Source: Mycoplasmataceae bacterium
Lineage (GTDB): Bacteria > Bacillota_I > Bacilli_A > Mycoplasmatales > Mycoplasmoidaceae
Length of the DNA: 64,000 nt
Direction: 5' to 3'
Assembly: GCA_031261065.1 (NCBI GenBank)
Contig: JAISKD010000011.1
Span: forward strand, 28,512-92,511
This document shows, one piece after another, positions 29,593 through 42,173 of this stretch. The notes under the pieces were generated by a model. It worked only from the letters and a program-made list of their open reading frames with translations, was not told the origin of the DNA and made no database searches. A program made the position numbers and the translations under genes. How positions within the stretch are numbered: the first letter of the stretch is position 1; the number at the start of each line of letters is the position of its first letter.

Positions 29593-30030
29593 TTACTCAA
29601 ATTTTTCTATATTTTGTAAAAAAGCGGCGATCATTGTCTCGATATTGCCATTACCAGCATACTTATCTGAGTTTGAAAAATCATCTTCTAAACTAACTCA
29701 CTCTAAATCGTTTAATTCTTTTTTTAATTCAACCTCTTTATTAAGTATTCCAGCAAATGCATACATTTTGATGTTATCTAAATTGAATTCGAAAGTCATC
29801 AATAGTTTTAATTTTATGTCTTCACTTGTTATGCCAGTTTCTTCTTCTATTTCTCTATAGGCATTTGCTAATGGTTCTTCGTCTTTATCTACTTTTCCAC
29901 CATTAAAATTATATTTGCCCTTAAAGGGTTCCTTTGTTCTGATACAAAAAAGTGTTTTTGTTACCTTTTTGTCAAAAACCATTACGCAGGTATAAACGGG
30001 ATGATCAGCTATTATTTTTGTAATACTCAT
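29593..30030 (-). CDS. Nudix hydrolase
   Basis: 145 residues. The Nudix box reads GGKVDKDEEPLANAYREIEE followed by ETGI, with the REXXEE core intact, at residues ~43-66. Such enzymes hydrolyse nucleoside diphosphates linked to another moiety, for example oxidised nucleotides (MutT) or ADP-ribose. The YTCVMVFDKK start and LLMTFEFNLDNIKMYAF strand fit the fold. One TGA Trp near residue 111. Substrate not predictable. TATAAT nine bases before the ATG. Confidence 0.87.
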
Positions 30031-30049
30031 TTATATAAAATTATATAAA

Positions 30050-30562
30050 TTAAATTAGTTCATCTGTCCTAATAATATTCTTCTTTTCAATGTCTTTGTA
30101 TAATTTTGAGAAGATCAACCTTGATAATGGACCAGCAATTAAAAGGTTTAATGGAATTATAAAGCAAACATTTTTTCAAAAAGTATTAAGGAATTCCATT
30201 CCCGATAAGCCGGATCAACCAACATCTAATACTGTACCAACAAATGACATAAAAGGACACATTATTGCCATTGTCACGAAAGCAATTGATAGAATCATAT
30301 GAATCGGTTTTTGAGGATTAACTTTAATAACCTTAAAAACTATCAATGCAACAATATGTCTAACTATAAAAAATTCAAGAACAAGGGCGGTTAAGAAAGC
30401 TATACATGCTCCTGTGTATCAGCTTTTAACAAAATCTCAAAATGAGTGATCCCCATTTTCGACAACCTGGTGTATGATTAGGTTATAGGTAACCATGCCA
30501 ATGACAATAAATGTCACCATTAGCAATGTAAATATTAATTCTTCTTTTCAGTTCTTAGGCAT
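30050..30562 (-). CDS. DUF2798-like four-span membrane protein
   Basis: 170 residues, found by reading TGA as Trp (four TGA codons). Starts MPKNWKEELIFTLLMVTFIV. Four spans at about 9-30, 52-77, 90-114 and 140-162 form two similar halves: in each, a charged amphipathic entry is followed by a span containing small residues and Phe/Met. That duplicated layout resembles DUF2798 proteins of Firmicutes; the call is by eye. Function unknown. It lies downstream of atpC by about 80 bases with an AT-rich hairpin between them. Confidence 0.6.
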
Positions 30563-30596
30563 TGCTATGTATTCGCTTTTAATACAAAGACGCCTA

Positions 30597-30617
30597 AACT
30601 ATATATATTATATAGTT
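30597..30617. repeat. AT-rich 9-bp-stem hairpin downstream of the ATP synthase operon
   Basis: AACTATATA-TAT-TATATAGTT. On the plus strand a T-run follows; on the minus strand, the operon direction, there is none, so it is a weak terminator candidate. It also contains a minus-strand TATAAT that could start the DUF2798-like gene. Confidence 0.4.
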
Positions 30618-30642
30618 ATTTTTAATTAGGTGGGTAGTTGTG

Positions 30643-31067
30643 CTACTTACTAAGTTTCTTGATTTGGTTCATTTTTTCTTCAATAGCAACTTGGAATTTA
30701 TGATAATCAAAATCCTTAATGCTCTTATTTTTCACAGCATTATTTATTGCAGTGTTAACAACAGTAATAGCATCTGTTGTAATATTTTTTGTGAAATCAA
30801 AAAAGTCAGTAACAATTACAAGTTTTTTCCCATCGGTAGAAAATAAACCATCGCTTATAACAGCTGGTACTTTATTGTTTTTTAAATCAATAATAAAAAT
30901 TTTGCTTGGAACAATCGAACCTATCATTGGTATGTGATTTGGTAATATACTCATGTACCCAGAAGATGTTTTAATTTCAACAGAATAAACGTTATCTTCA
31001 AATAAAGAACCATTTGGTGTGTTAACCTGTAAGTGAATTGATAGTTTTCTGGCTTCTGTAGAACCCA

Positions 31068-31068
<1 letters not shown>
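30643..31068 (-). CDS. atpC: ATP synthase epsilon subunit
   Basis: Central-stalk subunit of F1. 141 residues: N-terminal beta-sandwich (IHLQVNTPNGSLFEDNVYSV, GYMSILPNHIPMIG with the family NHxP signature, VISDGLFS) then two C-terminal helices (KNKSIKDFDYHKF, EEKMNQIKKL). The start ATG overlaps the atpD stop by one base. Last gene of the operon. Confidence 0.92.
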
Positions 31069-32538
<1,470 letters not shown>

Positions 32539-32546
<8 letters not shown>

Positions 32547-33426
32547 TGCCGGCTCCTTGAACTATTTCATTAATTTCTTGAGTGATTTGTTCTTGTCTTA
32601 ATTTATTATACTTCAGGGTCAAAGTCGCTATTAAATCATTCGCGTTGTCAGTAGCTGCTTGCATATTATTCATACGTGTTGTATTTTCTGAAACTTTTGA
32701 TTCGGCAACAGCGGCTTGTATAACTGTTGATAAAAAAACGATTGTACTATTGTCAAGAATGGATAAAGGACCTGGTTCAAACTGAATTACTTTTCCTTCT
32801 TCAGATAAAATTGTATCTTTATATTTAACTTCAACACTTGAATCAACAAAAACATCCTTATCTATCGGTAAAATCTTTTTGTGTGTTGGTACTGATTTTA
32901 ATGAATTAATATATCTTGTATATTCAATATTAACTGTTTTATATTCACCAGCAGCAAATTTCTGAGAAATTAAAGTACATAAGGGGATTATTTCTAAATA
33001 CTGACTTTCTCTGTCTGAAATATCGATGACTTGAATTATTCTTTCCTTTAATCCTTTTGCTTTTAGCAACGCCTCGCCCTTATTACCGATTAAAATAATA
33101 TCATCATTGTTACCAATGTTGTTAACTACATCACGTGTAATATTCGCATTAAAACCGCCGCATAAACCAAGAGATGAACAAATAACAACTCAAAGTGCTT
33201 TGCTACTTTTATTGTTTTCTGCTCTGCGTTTAAATGTAGACTGAGGTATTGAAGAAACCAAAGAAAATATTATTGAATAGAAATCATTGTAGAAAGACTT
33301 TGTACTTGCGAAATTGTTGATTAATTTTCTGGACTTTGCAGCAGCAACTAGCTTCATAGATGAAGTAATTTTTTGCACATCTCTAACTATGCTAATTCTT
33401 TTCTTAATTAAATCTAAAGATTGCAT
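32539..33426 (-). CDS. atpG: ATP synthase gamma subunit
   Basis: Rotor shaft of F1, 295 residues. N-terminal helix [25 protein letters not shown] and C-terminal helix ASDNANDLI-type segment ([19 protein letters not shown], ending in [17 protein letters not shown]) pair as the coiled coil inside the alpha-beta ring. The region between 33070 and 33190 contains TGA Trp. It starts one base after atpA and overlaps atpD by eight bases. Confidence 0.94.
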
Positions 33427-33427
33427 A

Positions 33428-34978
33428 TTATTCTAACTCCTCCTCACGTCCATATTTTGTGATATCATACTTACTAATACTGACAATATATTGCTTAATG
33501 AATTTCTTAAGAGTTTTTAATAGTGAATCATTTACAGAATCATCAATCCTTTTTTCTGATTCAATAACTTTATACATAATCGTTTCTCTACAAGTTTTTA
33601 AGTACCCAGAAATAAATTCTTTGATATGTTCAATCGGTATGAATTTTATTAGTTTTGTTGAAATAGATTGAAGGATAATCGCTTCTTCAGTTTGTGTGTA
33701 TTGGCTATTCGCTGGTTGCTTAATCATTTCCATAACACGAGAACCATGCTCAATGATTAGCAATGTTTCCGGATCTAGGTCAGATGAAAATTTACTAAAT
33801 GATTTTACGTCATTGTATTGCGCAAGCTGTAATTTTAAAGAATTAGAGTTCTTTTTTATTGCTTTAGTTTGCGCTGCAGATCCAACACGCGAAACAGACA
33901 AACTGATGTCGATTGCTGGTCTCTGTCCTTCATTGAAAGCTTCTGATTGCAAGAATAGCTGACCGTCGGTAATAGAAATAATATTTGTAGGAATATAAGC
34001 AGATATGTCATTAGCTTGAGTTTCTACAATTGGAAGTGCAGTTATAGAACCACCAGAATATTTTGCATTAAGTTTACAAGCACGTTCAAGAAGTCGAGAG
34101 TGTAAGTAGAAAACATCTCCTGGATACGCTTCACGTCCTGGTGGCCTACGCAACAATAATGAAATTGTTCTATATGCATTGGCGTGCTTAGTTAAATCAT
34201 CAAGAACAATTAAAACATTTTCTCCATTTGAAAGTCATTCCTCTGCAATTGCCATTCCAGAATAAGGAGCAATATATTGCAATGCAGTAGTATCAGAGGC
34301 TGTTGCAGAAACAACTGTTGTATAAGACATACATTCATTGGCATATAATGTTCTAACGATTTGTGAAACAGTCGCATTCTTTTGACCGATTGCAACATAT
34401 ACACATTTAACATCCTTGCCTTTTTGATTAATGATAGTGTCAAGTGCAATTGTTGTTTTTCCTGTTTGTCTGTCGCCAATAATCAATTCACGTTGACCCT
34501 TACCTATTGGAAACATAGCATCTATAGCCAAGATACCTGTTTGTAACGGTTCATTAACTGATTCACGAGTCATAACACCAGGAGCAGTTTTTTCTATTGG
34601 CATAGTTTTCTTTGTAACTATTTTCTTTTTACCATCAATACCGACTCCTAAAGGGTTTATTACACGACCAATTAATTCGTCTCCTACTGGCACAGATACC
34701 ACTTTCTTTGTTCTTACGACTTTTGAGTTTTCTTGGATATCTTCGTGTTTTCCAAGAAGGATAACTCCAACGTAATCAGTATTTAAGTTTAGTGCAATAC
34801 CTAATGTTCCATTTTCAAACTTTACAAGTTCGTTGTACATGATGTTGTCTAGACCGGAAACGATTGCTACACCATCTGAGATTGAAATAACATTTCCATC
34901 TTCAATAACTTCTGAGTAGTTAGTGTATTTTTCAATTTTCGCTTTTATAACTGAAACGAATTGTGTTTGTTTACTCAT
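33428..34978 (-). CDS. atpA: ATP synthase alpha subunit
   Basis: Non-catalytic nucleotide-binding F1 subunit, 516 residues. P-loop [21 protein letters not shown], the [20 protein letters not shown] segment and [17 protein letters not shown], all hallmarks of alpha. One TGA Trp near residue 249 (EEWLSNGEN). Starts inside atpH (8-base overlap) and is followed by atpG after one base. Confidence 0.96.
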
Positions 34979-35531
34979 CTTCTACCTCGTCAAATTCTTC
35001 CATTTGGTATTTATTTGCTTTTATTTGTTCGATTTTGAATTTAACACTTTCGTCCAAAATAAAATCCTTACCTTCAATTTTTATACCACCAATAAGAGTT
35101 TTATCAATAATTGATAATGGTTTAATTTTTTGTTTAAATGCTTTTTCCAATGAGTTCGTAATGTTGCTTAATTGTTGTTTTGTTAAAGGGAAAGGAGTAA
35201 AAATTTTGATAACTGATATTCCAAGTTTTTCCTCGCAAGCTGTTCTAAAATCAAAAAATATTCTTCTGATATTATCGGTTTCATTGAAATCAATTATTGT
35301 TCAAATTAAGTAAATAAAATCAACGGGAATATTTTTTTGCAAAACATTGGCCACTATTAATTTTCTACGTTGTTTTTTAATTCCTAGATCACTAATAACT
35401 TTGTATACAAGTGGAATTGAGTCAAGAATTGAAATGAATTTTGATGCAAAGTCAGCATATTCTTTTAAACGTTTCTTGGCGGTCGCAACTCCTACTAAAT
35501 AATCGACGTAAGCAGATTTATTATCTATCAT
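34971..35531 (-). CDS. atpH: ATP synthase delta subunit (OSCP)
   Basis: Peripheral-stalk subunit joining F1 to AtpF. 186 residues. The N-terminal helical domain starts [20 protein letters not shown], and the C-terminal part has the family motif [21 protein letters not shown] and an acidic end (EEFDEVEDE). Conserved only weakly, as is usual; position in the operon confirms it. One TGA Trp at residue 77. Overlaps atpF by 11 bases and atpA by 8. Confidence 0.9.
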
Positions 35532-36138
35532 CTTCTCCTCCTAAAACTTTAATATTATCAATGGCTTGTTTAACAAATTTTTCATTTTCTTTCTTATTAA
35601 CTTTTTTCTGTAATAAAGCTTCAGTTGCAGTCATTGCTATATCTAAAATCTGATCATTCATTGTTTGTCTTATTTGGTTTTGTAATTTTATTCCGTTGTT
35701 CTTGGCATCCTCAAGCATTTTCTTAACCAAAATCTTTGTCTCAGATTGAATGTTCTCTTTGTCCATGTATGCTTCATTTCGAGCGTTTTCAATAATCATC
35801 TTCGCATCAGAGTATGCATTAATTCTTGTTTGTTCAGCTTCAGATAATTTGATAAATGATTCTCTGTTAGCTTGCTCAGCACTATATAATTCTTCATTTA
35901 TGAATTGTCTTCTTTTTGCAAGCATGTTTGTTGTTGGTTTTCAAACCATTCACACAACAAGTGCAAATATAATTACTGAGGCTAAAATATTGGCGATCAA
36001 TACTCATGCATTTGGTAAAAGTGAATTAACAATTTCACTTGTATCTACGCACGATGATGAAAAAACAATAATATCGAACAAAAAAATTGATAAACAGCTT
36101 ATAGTTAGCGTTCTTTTAACTACCTTACCCATTTTCAT
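35521..36138 (-). CDS. atpF: ATP synthase b subunit, lipoprotein form
   Basis: 205 residues from the first of two close ATGs (36138; the other is 36132). The signal-like N-terminus ends in a lipobox (IIVFSSSC), then a short outside segment, a membrane span (WVLIANILASVIIFALVVWM) and a long charged helix (KRRQFINEELYSAEQANRES onward) that forms the stator. Mollicute AtpF proteins are known to carry such a lipobox, unlike other bacteria. Three TGA Trp codons lie in the N-terminal part. Overlaps atpH by 11 bases. Confidence 0.9.
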
Positions 36139-36151
36139 ATGTTCGTTACCA

Positions 36152-36448
36152 TTACTTAGAAAGGCCGGGACCAATGAAAATAAGTAGAATTGAAACGATT
36201 AGACCGTATATTGATGAAGTTTCTGCAATTCCACAACCCAAGATTAACATAACACGAATTTTAGATTCAGCTTCTGGGTTTCTTGCAACTGCTTCACAGG
36301 CCTTTCCGGCAGCAATACCTTCTCCTAAACCGGCTCCAAATGCTCCAATCATGGCGATACCAGCACCAATGAATGCTCCTAATTCAGCTGTTTCATTAGT
36401 AGGTTCATCTGCTAAAACTCTAATTAAATCGTGTAGTTCTTTCAACAT
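36152..36448 (-). CDS. atpE: ATP synthase c subunit (proton-carrying ring)
   Basis: 98 residues, two membrane helices. Helix 1 is glycine/alanine rich (AGIAMIGAFGAGLGEGIAAG), the polar loop reads ARNPE, and helix 2 carries the ion-binding Glu in GCGIAETSSIYG. An unusually long N-terminus (about 20 residues before helix 1) is typical of mycoplasmas. Located between atpB and atpF. Confidence 0.95.
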   Translation of the reverse strand: MLKELHDLIRVLADEPTNETAELGAFIGAGIAMIGAFGAGLGEGIAAGKACEAVARNPEAESKIRVMLILGCGIAETSSIYGLIVSILLIFIGPGLSK

Positions 36449-36499
36449 AACTTATACCTTAATTATAAACATAAATATATATAAAAAACATACTAATTT

Positions 36500-37252
36500 T
36501 TATTTATTTGTGTTTTCGCTGGTTTCGCCTCTTGCAAAACTTCAATACACCATCGTTAATAAAACAAATACCATGGCTTGTATAACTCCACTCATGAGGT
36601 CGAAATACATTTTAAGGGGAACGGCGGTTAATCCTCCTAGCAAGTTAATAACACCTAGATAAGGAATTTTAATCATTATGCTTTGTGTCATATAAAATCA
36701 CAAACTCATAATCAGAGAACCTGCAAACATATTTCCTCATAAACGGAATGACAGCGAAATTAAAGGTGTAACAGAAGAAATAACACCGAAAGGATTGATC
36801 ATTACTGGTATAGATTTCTTCTTTATACGTGCGGAGTACACAAACTTTCTGAGATATGAAGCACGTTGGAATCTGAATCCTACAGCAAAAGTTCCAACAA
36901 CAGATAAAAATGCTAATGAAAGTGTGACAGTTAAAGAACCAGTAGGGTTTGCAAAGCCTAAAACACCAATCAAATTGGATATTAGTATGTATGAAAATAA
37001 ATACAAGAAGAATGGCGTTGTCTTTTCCAATTTAGGCCCTAAAATCGTTACAACCAAACCACGTATATATTCGATGAATATTTGCATTGTGAGTACATAT
37101 CCAGAATTGATTCGTCTATAATTGCTATTTGTTAACTTTTTGTAATAAACACTAAAAAGAACAACGATTATAAGAACAGTTAAAGTTATTGTAACGATCT
37201 GCGGTACCAAGGAAAATGGGTTATATTCTGATAAAGGGCTATCTGCTACCAT
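36500..37252 (-). CDS. atpB: ATP synthase a subunit
   Basis: 250 residues, five to six spans. The essential Arg is in SLSFRLWGNMFAGS (span 4); the last span is GVIQAMVFVLLTMVYW. The N-terminal sequence (SEYNPFSLVPQIVTITLTV) is outside. Several Trp in the second half are TGA. It contains one of four CGGAGTACA sites (plus strand, 36832-36840). The gene starts three bases after the i-like gene and leads into atpE. Confidence 0.94.
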
Positions 37253-37255
37253 ATA

Positions 37256-37681
37256 CTATTCATTATGCTCCTTTCCGACTTTGTAAACAACAATGTTCGT
37301 GATAATTGAAGAGATTGGAAAAATAAAACACAGTGCTAGCATGAAAATAATGCTGAATGGTTCATTACCAGTGACTAAACGGATAATTATCGCAACTATG
37401 AAAGGAATCAAAACTATTAGGTATTTCAATAAGTTTGCTGTTACGAACATTCAAATTGTTCCTTTTTTTCTTGTAAACTCAGCAGTTTTAATAGTGAATA
37501 TTTTTTCGTATGTAAATTTGTTTAGTAGGACTGCTGCGTACGGAGATCACATAAAGAACAAAAATGTGTACATATAGTTTCACGATGTCAGCGGGCAAGC
37601 AATAAACAAACTCAATGCTATCAACAAAATAAAGCAAGATACAACTATTAGACTTATCTCGCAAAATTTCTTTGTTGTCAT
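37256..37681 (-). CDS. ATP synthase i-like protein (MG406-type) heading the atp operon
   Basis: 141 residues with four membrane spans (SLIVVSCFILLIALSLFI, the WNYMYTFLFFMW region, LLKYLIVLIPFIVAIII, MLALCFIFPISSIITNIVVY). It occupies the position of atpI/MG406, directly before atpB. AtpI assists c-ring assembly in other bacteria; sequence similarity here is low, so the role is inferred from position. Two TGA Trp codons. A TATAAT at 37690-37695 lies eight bases before its ATG, overlapping the prmC stop codon. Confidence 0.75.
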
Positions 37682-37689
37682 ATAAAATT

Positions 37690-37695
37690 ATTATA
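37690..37695 (-). promoter_or_regulatory. -10 box (TATAAT) of the ATP synthase operon
   Basis: Minus-strand TATAAT eight bases before the first operon ATG, embedded in the end of prmC. It would let the atp genes be transcribed separately from the prfA-prmC unit. Confidence 0.5.
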
Positions 37696-38527
37696 ATTTT
37701 TTAATTATAAGCATTCTATCTTTATTGTTTATATCCTTGTAAAATTCATAACAATCTTTTAAATCACTTTTCTTTAAATATTCTTCTAATTCATCTTTTT
37801 GAGTATTTCCAAATTCAAAAGCTATTAAGAATTTATCATTCATTATTAATTTATAATTATCAATAATTTTCTTATGAAAATACAAAGGGTCATTACTATT
37901 GTTAAAAGCAATTTTTGATTCATACTGCATCATCCTTTTATCTAATTCCGTTTCTGATAAATATGGCGGATTACACACAATGAAATCATATTTTTTATTA
38001 TTTTCAATAATAGTGTTATAGAAATCACCTTGGTATGCGCTTATATTGAAGCCAGTTAATTCAATATTTTCTTTTGTGTTTTCAATAGCATTATTATCAA
38101 TGTCAATACAATCCACGTGCGCGTGTAGTACATTCGCACATATAGCACAAGCGATGCATCCGGTTCCACAACATAGGTCAGCTCCAGACAATGGCTTCTT
38201 TAGTTTTATTAATATATTAATAACTTTATAGCAGAGTTCTTCAGTTTCTGGTCTTGGTGTTAACACGCCATCGCGTACGTGTAGTACAATGTTGCAGAAT
38301 TTTGTTTGGTGAATTATGTGATCTAATGGTTTATTTTCTTTATAGTAGTCATTCAATAAATCAAAGAATTCTTCCTTGCTAAAGTCAATCTCACTCTGCG
38401 CATTTTTGACAAAATCATTCTTATTTTTTACAATTTTTGATAAAGAATACAAAATTGAAAATGTAACCATATCGACAGTATCGGAAAAAACTTTTTTTGA
38501 TTCCGTTATCAATTCAAGAAAATTCAT
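37691..38527 (-). CDS. prmC: release factor glutamine methyltransferase
   Basis: 278 residues. SAM-binding motif DLCCGTGCIACAI, then IDIDNNAI, and the catalytic NPPY in DFIVCNPPYLSETE; RPETEELCYKVI is the family signature. It methylates the Gln of the GGQ motif in release factors. Its ATG overlaps the prfA stop by one base, so enzyme and substrate are co-expressed. No TGA codons. Confidence 0.93.
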   Translation of the reverse strand: MNFLELITESKKVFSDTVDMVTFSILYSLSKIVKNKNDFVKNAQSEIDFSKEEFFDLLNDYYKENKPLDHIIHQTKFCNIVLHVRDGVLTPRPETEELCYKVINILIKLKKPLSGADLCCGTGCIACAICANVLHAHVDCIDIDNNAIENTKENIELTGFNISAYQGDFYNTIIENNKKYDFIVCNPPYLSETELDKRMMQYESKIAFNNSNDPLYFHKKIIDNYKLIMNDKFLIAFEFGNTQKDELEEYLKKSDLKDCYEFYKDINNKDRMLIIKKL

Positions 38528-39612
38528 TATATTTTTAATTCAGACATCTTACGTGCTTGTTCATCCGCTGTTAAAGCATCGATAATCTCGTCTAAGTTTC
38601 CTTGCATTATATAATCTAGCTTATTTAACGTTAAGCCTATACGGTGGTCCGTTACTCTCGATTGAGGGTAATTGTATGTTCTTATCTTTTCAGATCTGTC
38701 ACCGGTACCAACTTGATTCTTTCTAAGCGAAGATATCTCATTAGCTCTATCTTCTTCCATTTTTTCTCAAATCTTAGAAAGCAATAGCTTCATAGCACGT
38801 GCTCTGTTTTCGATTTGGCTTCGCTCGTCACTACATGCTGCAACAGCTCCAGTTGGTAAATGTGTAATTCGAACAGCAGAATCGGTACGGTTAACGTGTT
38901 GTCCGCCCTTTCCACCAGCACGGTATGTATCGATACGCAAATCAGTTGGGTTTATTTTAAAATCAAGTTCATCAAACTCTGGCATAACAGCCACAGTGAT
39001 AGTTGATGTTTGTATTCTACCCTTAGAATCAGTAACGGGTACTCTTTGTACACGGTGCACTCCTGACTCAAATTTCATCTTTGAGAATACGGCAGTACCT
39101 TTAATGCCAAAGAAAATGTAATCATAACCGAATGCATTGGTTGAAACTTCAAGGACGTCTAATTTTCATCCTTGAGCTTCAGCGTACAACTTGTAGGTAT
39201 TAAATAAGTCAGCAACGAATATAGAAGCCTCATCTCCACCAGCGGCTGGTCTCATTTCGATTACAACGTTACGATCATCATTTGGGTCGGATGGTAGCAA
39301 TTTAATTTTTATCTCATCTTCAATTTTTGGCAGTTCTTCCTTAACATCAGCAAGATCCATTTGTGCAAGTTCATATAATTCTGTGTTTTGTGCTTCAGTA
39401 GCAATAATCTTTTCGTCTTGACTTCAATTATCAATAATTTTTTTGTAACGTAAAAACAAAGCATGCAATGGTTCTGCCTTTTTAATCTGTTTGTTAATTT
39501 CAGTCACGCGGAGTACAGAGATAGTAGGGTCATTCTCTATTTCTTTGTTTAATTCTACATATTTCGTAGCAATCGTTTCGACTGCTTCATAAAGCTTCTT
39601 GTTATATTCCAT
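38527..39612 (-). CDS. prfA: peptide chain release factor 1
   Basis: 361 residues. The catalytic GGQ lies in [19 protein letters not shown] near residue 230; upstream is [17 protein letters not shown]; the C-terminal [17 protein letters not shown] closes it. RF1 reads UAA and UAG; with UGA reassigned to Trp no RF2 is needed. Three TGA Trp codons interrupt the frame under the standard code. One CGGAGTACA site lies at 39509-39517. Followed by prmC with a one-base overlap. Confidence 0.95.
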
Positions 39613-39635
39613 TTAGATACTAAAAAATATTGCGG

Positions 39636-39935
39636 TTAAGCAATATCTTCGAAAGAAGTAACGATTTTTGGTTTAGCTTTGCTCTTTTCTTTTTTAGTTT
39701 CTTTTGCAGCAGCTTCATTGTTTTTCAAACCAGCAGCAAACTTTGCAGATAATTTTTCAGAACGTCCTTTAACTTTTTGGTCAGAAGATGCTCCAACGTA
39801 GAATGGGTGGCAGTGAGAACATACGTCTAGATTGACTACGTCACCTTTAACAGTAGAAACAATTTCATACGTAGAACCGCATGTAGCGCACTTAAATGTT
39901 ACAGGGTGAGAATGTGGTTGTATCTGTTTGTTCAT
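39636..39935 (-). CDS. rpmE: 50S ribosomal protein L31
   Basis: 99 residues. Zinc-ribbon form with CATCG and CSHCHPFYVG, then the L31 signature. The C-terminal ~40 residues are an alanine/lysine extension (AAAKETKKEKSKAKPK) ending SFEDIA, longer than in most bacteria. Order rpmE-prfA-prmC is conserved in Firmicutes. TATAAT at 39942-39947 is six bases before the ATG. Confidence 0.94.
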   Translation of the reverse strand: MNKQIQPHSHPVTFKCATCGSTYEIVSTVKGDVVNLDVCSHCHPFYVGASSDQKVKGRSEKLSAKFAAGLKNNEAAAKETKKEKSKAKPKIVTSFEDIA

Positions 39936-39941
39936 ATAAGT

Positions 39942-39947
39942 ATTATA
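39942..39947 (-). promoter_or_regulatory. -10 box (TATAAT) of rpmE
   Basis: Minus-strand TATAAT, six bases (ACTTAT), ATG; predicted leaderless. It probably drives rpmE-prfA-prmC. Confidence 0.6.
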
Positions 39948-39959
39948 TAAAAAACAAAG

Positions 39960-42038
39960 TTAAATAGTTATAACATCATCTTGTTTCTTTTTCTTTTTCT
40001 TAATATTTTTATAAATAAATCAAATAGTTGCCATGCCAAATATTGCAGATAACACATATAAAGTAATGCTTAGATATGATACTTTGTCCTTTGGCAACAA
40101 ATTATATTTATATGTGAGTTCAACGATTTCGTTGTTACTATTTTCCACATATCTTATTTTTGCAGTAAGCAAAGAAGCACTATCGTTTGAATTTAAATCA
40201 ATATCCATTCCAGCAATATTTCTATTTTTAAATTCCTCGCTCATGTTTATGAAATTTGCTAAGAAAATAGAGTTGCTTATTTCTGACGGTTTTTTCTTTA
40301 GAATATCGTCAGGCAAATTAGTGTTCTGACTGATATAGTAAGGTCTCAAATTAAAAATAGTAAATGTATTTGTTCCTATTGTATTTCCTTGCGAGCAAAC
40401 TATAGCATTACCGTTTTCATTGTCTTTGTTGATAACAAAGAACTCCTTCTTTTGTTCATATTCACGATCATATCCATTCGATACAAGAATGTCAAGAATC
40501 TTATCTTTGTCTAGGTCTTGTGCGATGGTTGATGAGAAGCAAGAAGCATCTACGTCACTTTCTTTATTGCTTGGAATTTTAAAGTTTGTGATGTCTTCAT
40601 TTACTCATCCATCTATTGTGTACATATTTATTGATAAAAAACCTATTCCAATATTACGAGTAAAATAATAATCATCGCTGTTTAGATCACTAAACATTAT
40701 GATGTTTCCATATTCGTCATATAGTTTTATGAACATAGTGAAAATATTTTCATCTGTTATATCATCCAAGAACATATCTGAAATTTTATCGGTGTCGTAT
40801 GGTTGTCATACACATGTTTTTGCTTTGGCTTTTGTAAGCTGGTATTCACCTTCCTTATCCAATGCAACATTGCTGACCGAAGAATCAATATTGTCAACAT
40901 GTGATTCAGCTACATAAACATTGCTGTTTGCTATAGACGATATCGAAACACTATTGATTGCACAAGGGTAGTCACCATTCTGATTTGGGTTTAGATAAAT
41001 GGTTCCAGATGAATCGTAGTTATTAAATGGGAATGTTAAACTTTTGTTAACCATGATATCGCTCTTAAATTCATCTGCGACCTTAAAATTTATAGTAACT
41101 TCGCAATTACCAAACATGTTCTGTAGCGTTGATGAAACAGTACTATCGTCGTGTGCGCGGAGTACAAAGCTATCCTTAAGACCTATCTTTAGAGACTTGT
41201 TTTTATAATTACCATCGTTTATTGAAAACATATTGGATAGCGAGTACTTTTGCATTTGTATTGGTTCTGAGGCACTGAAGCTTCCAGAAGAGGCTCCATC
41301 ACCAGTAAGGAAATACAAATTTTCACCACCCATGATAAGGTTTGCAATTTTTTGAGAGAGTAAAAAAGTTTGAAACATACCGTATGCGTCTTGGAGTGTA
41401 TTGGTGCTAGTTATTGCTTTTCCGGATGGTATTTCCTTACCACCATGTCAGATAACTTCTCCATTTGTATCTAGAAAACGCATATCAGAAGGACTTTCTG
41501 TAAGTTTAGTACCATTTTTTCAAAGCAGATCACTATTCATCCTTATTCCAGCATTAACAATTCCTCAATCAGGAATGTTTTGTTGCTCCATTGCTAAATA
41601 ACTTTTCTGCTTGTATAAATCTTGTCAGTTTTCTGCTCGGTCAGCTTTTAAAAAATCGCCCCCTGCAGCACTACAGATTCCATAATTTGCTGGGTTATAC
41701 GGAATTGTTTTTTGAACCGCATTAACCATAAAATTTTCGGGTGCAATTGAATCATCAGTACTATCTGAAAAAATTACTGGTTTTAAAGTATTCTCCATTT
41801 CGATGTTCATACCGCCCCTTTGGCAAGGCATTGTGGAATCGCCAACCTTGCATTGTCCATAAATTACATCTTGTTCTACATTTGTAGTAACATTGATATA
41901 ATTTAGTGAGCTTCCATGAGACACATTTGTTTTAGCATGTTCGCTACTATTGCATCTAATTTGTATAGCTCCAAGCATTGCCACAAAAGACAATGCTGTT
42001 AAGAAAATGGAAGTGTATATTTTATGCTTACGTTTCAT
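39960..42038 (-). CDS. large surface protein with N-terminal signal and C-terminal membrane anchor
   Basis: 692 residues assembled through about ten TGA Trp codons. The N-terminus MKRKHKIYTSIFLTALSFVA is a signal sequence; the following IQIRC is a poor lipobox, so lipidation is doubtful. Residues ~30-650 are extracytoplasmic, rich in Asn, Ser and Asp, with ten or so Cys spread over the length. A single span (LSITLYVLSAIFGMATIWFI) near 650-670 is followed by a basic stop-transfer tail (KNIKKKKKKQ), giving type I topology. No domain recognised. A CGGAGTACA site is at 41158. Likely a surface antigen. Confidence 0.75.
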
Positions 42039-42096
42039 AATGGTTCATCTATATAATAGAGTTCAAAAACATAGATTTGCTTCAAATTAGATTTAT

Positions 42097-42118
42097 AGGA
42101 GACAAATATGTAACAAAT
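42097..42118 (+). promoter_or_regulatory. isolated copy of the 11-bp phased repeat element
   Basis: AGGAGACAAAT (identical to the middle unit at 3480-3490) followed directly by ATGTAACAAAT. It lies in the 135-base gap between two minus-strand genes, in the opposite orientation, and no coiled-coil gene follows. Confidence 0.45.
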
Positions 42119-42173
42119 TTAAGAATAAAACGATATCTTTTGTATACAACGACTTAAAACCAACTAATAGGCC

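Noticed and set aside
30090..30302. plus-strand 70-residue frame
   Set aside because: The minus strand encodes a continuous four-span protein across it with TGA as Trp.
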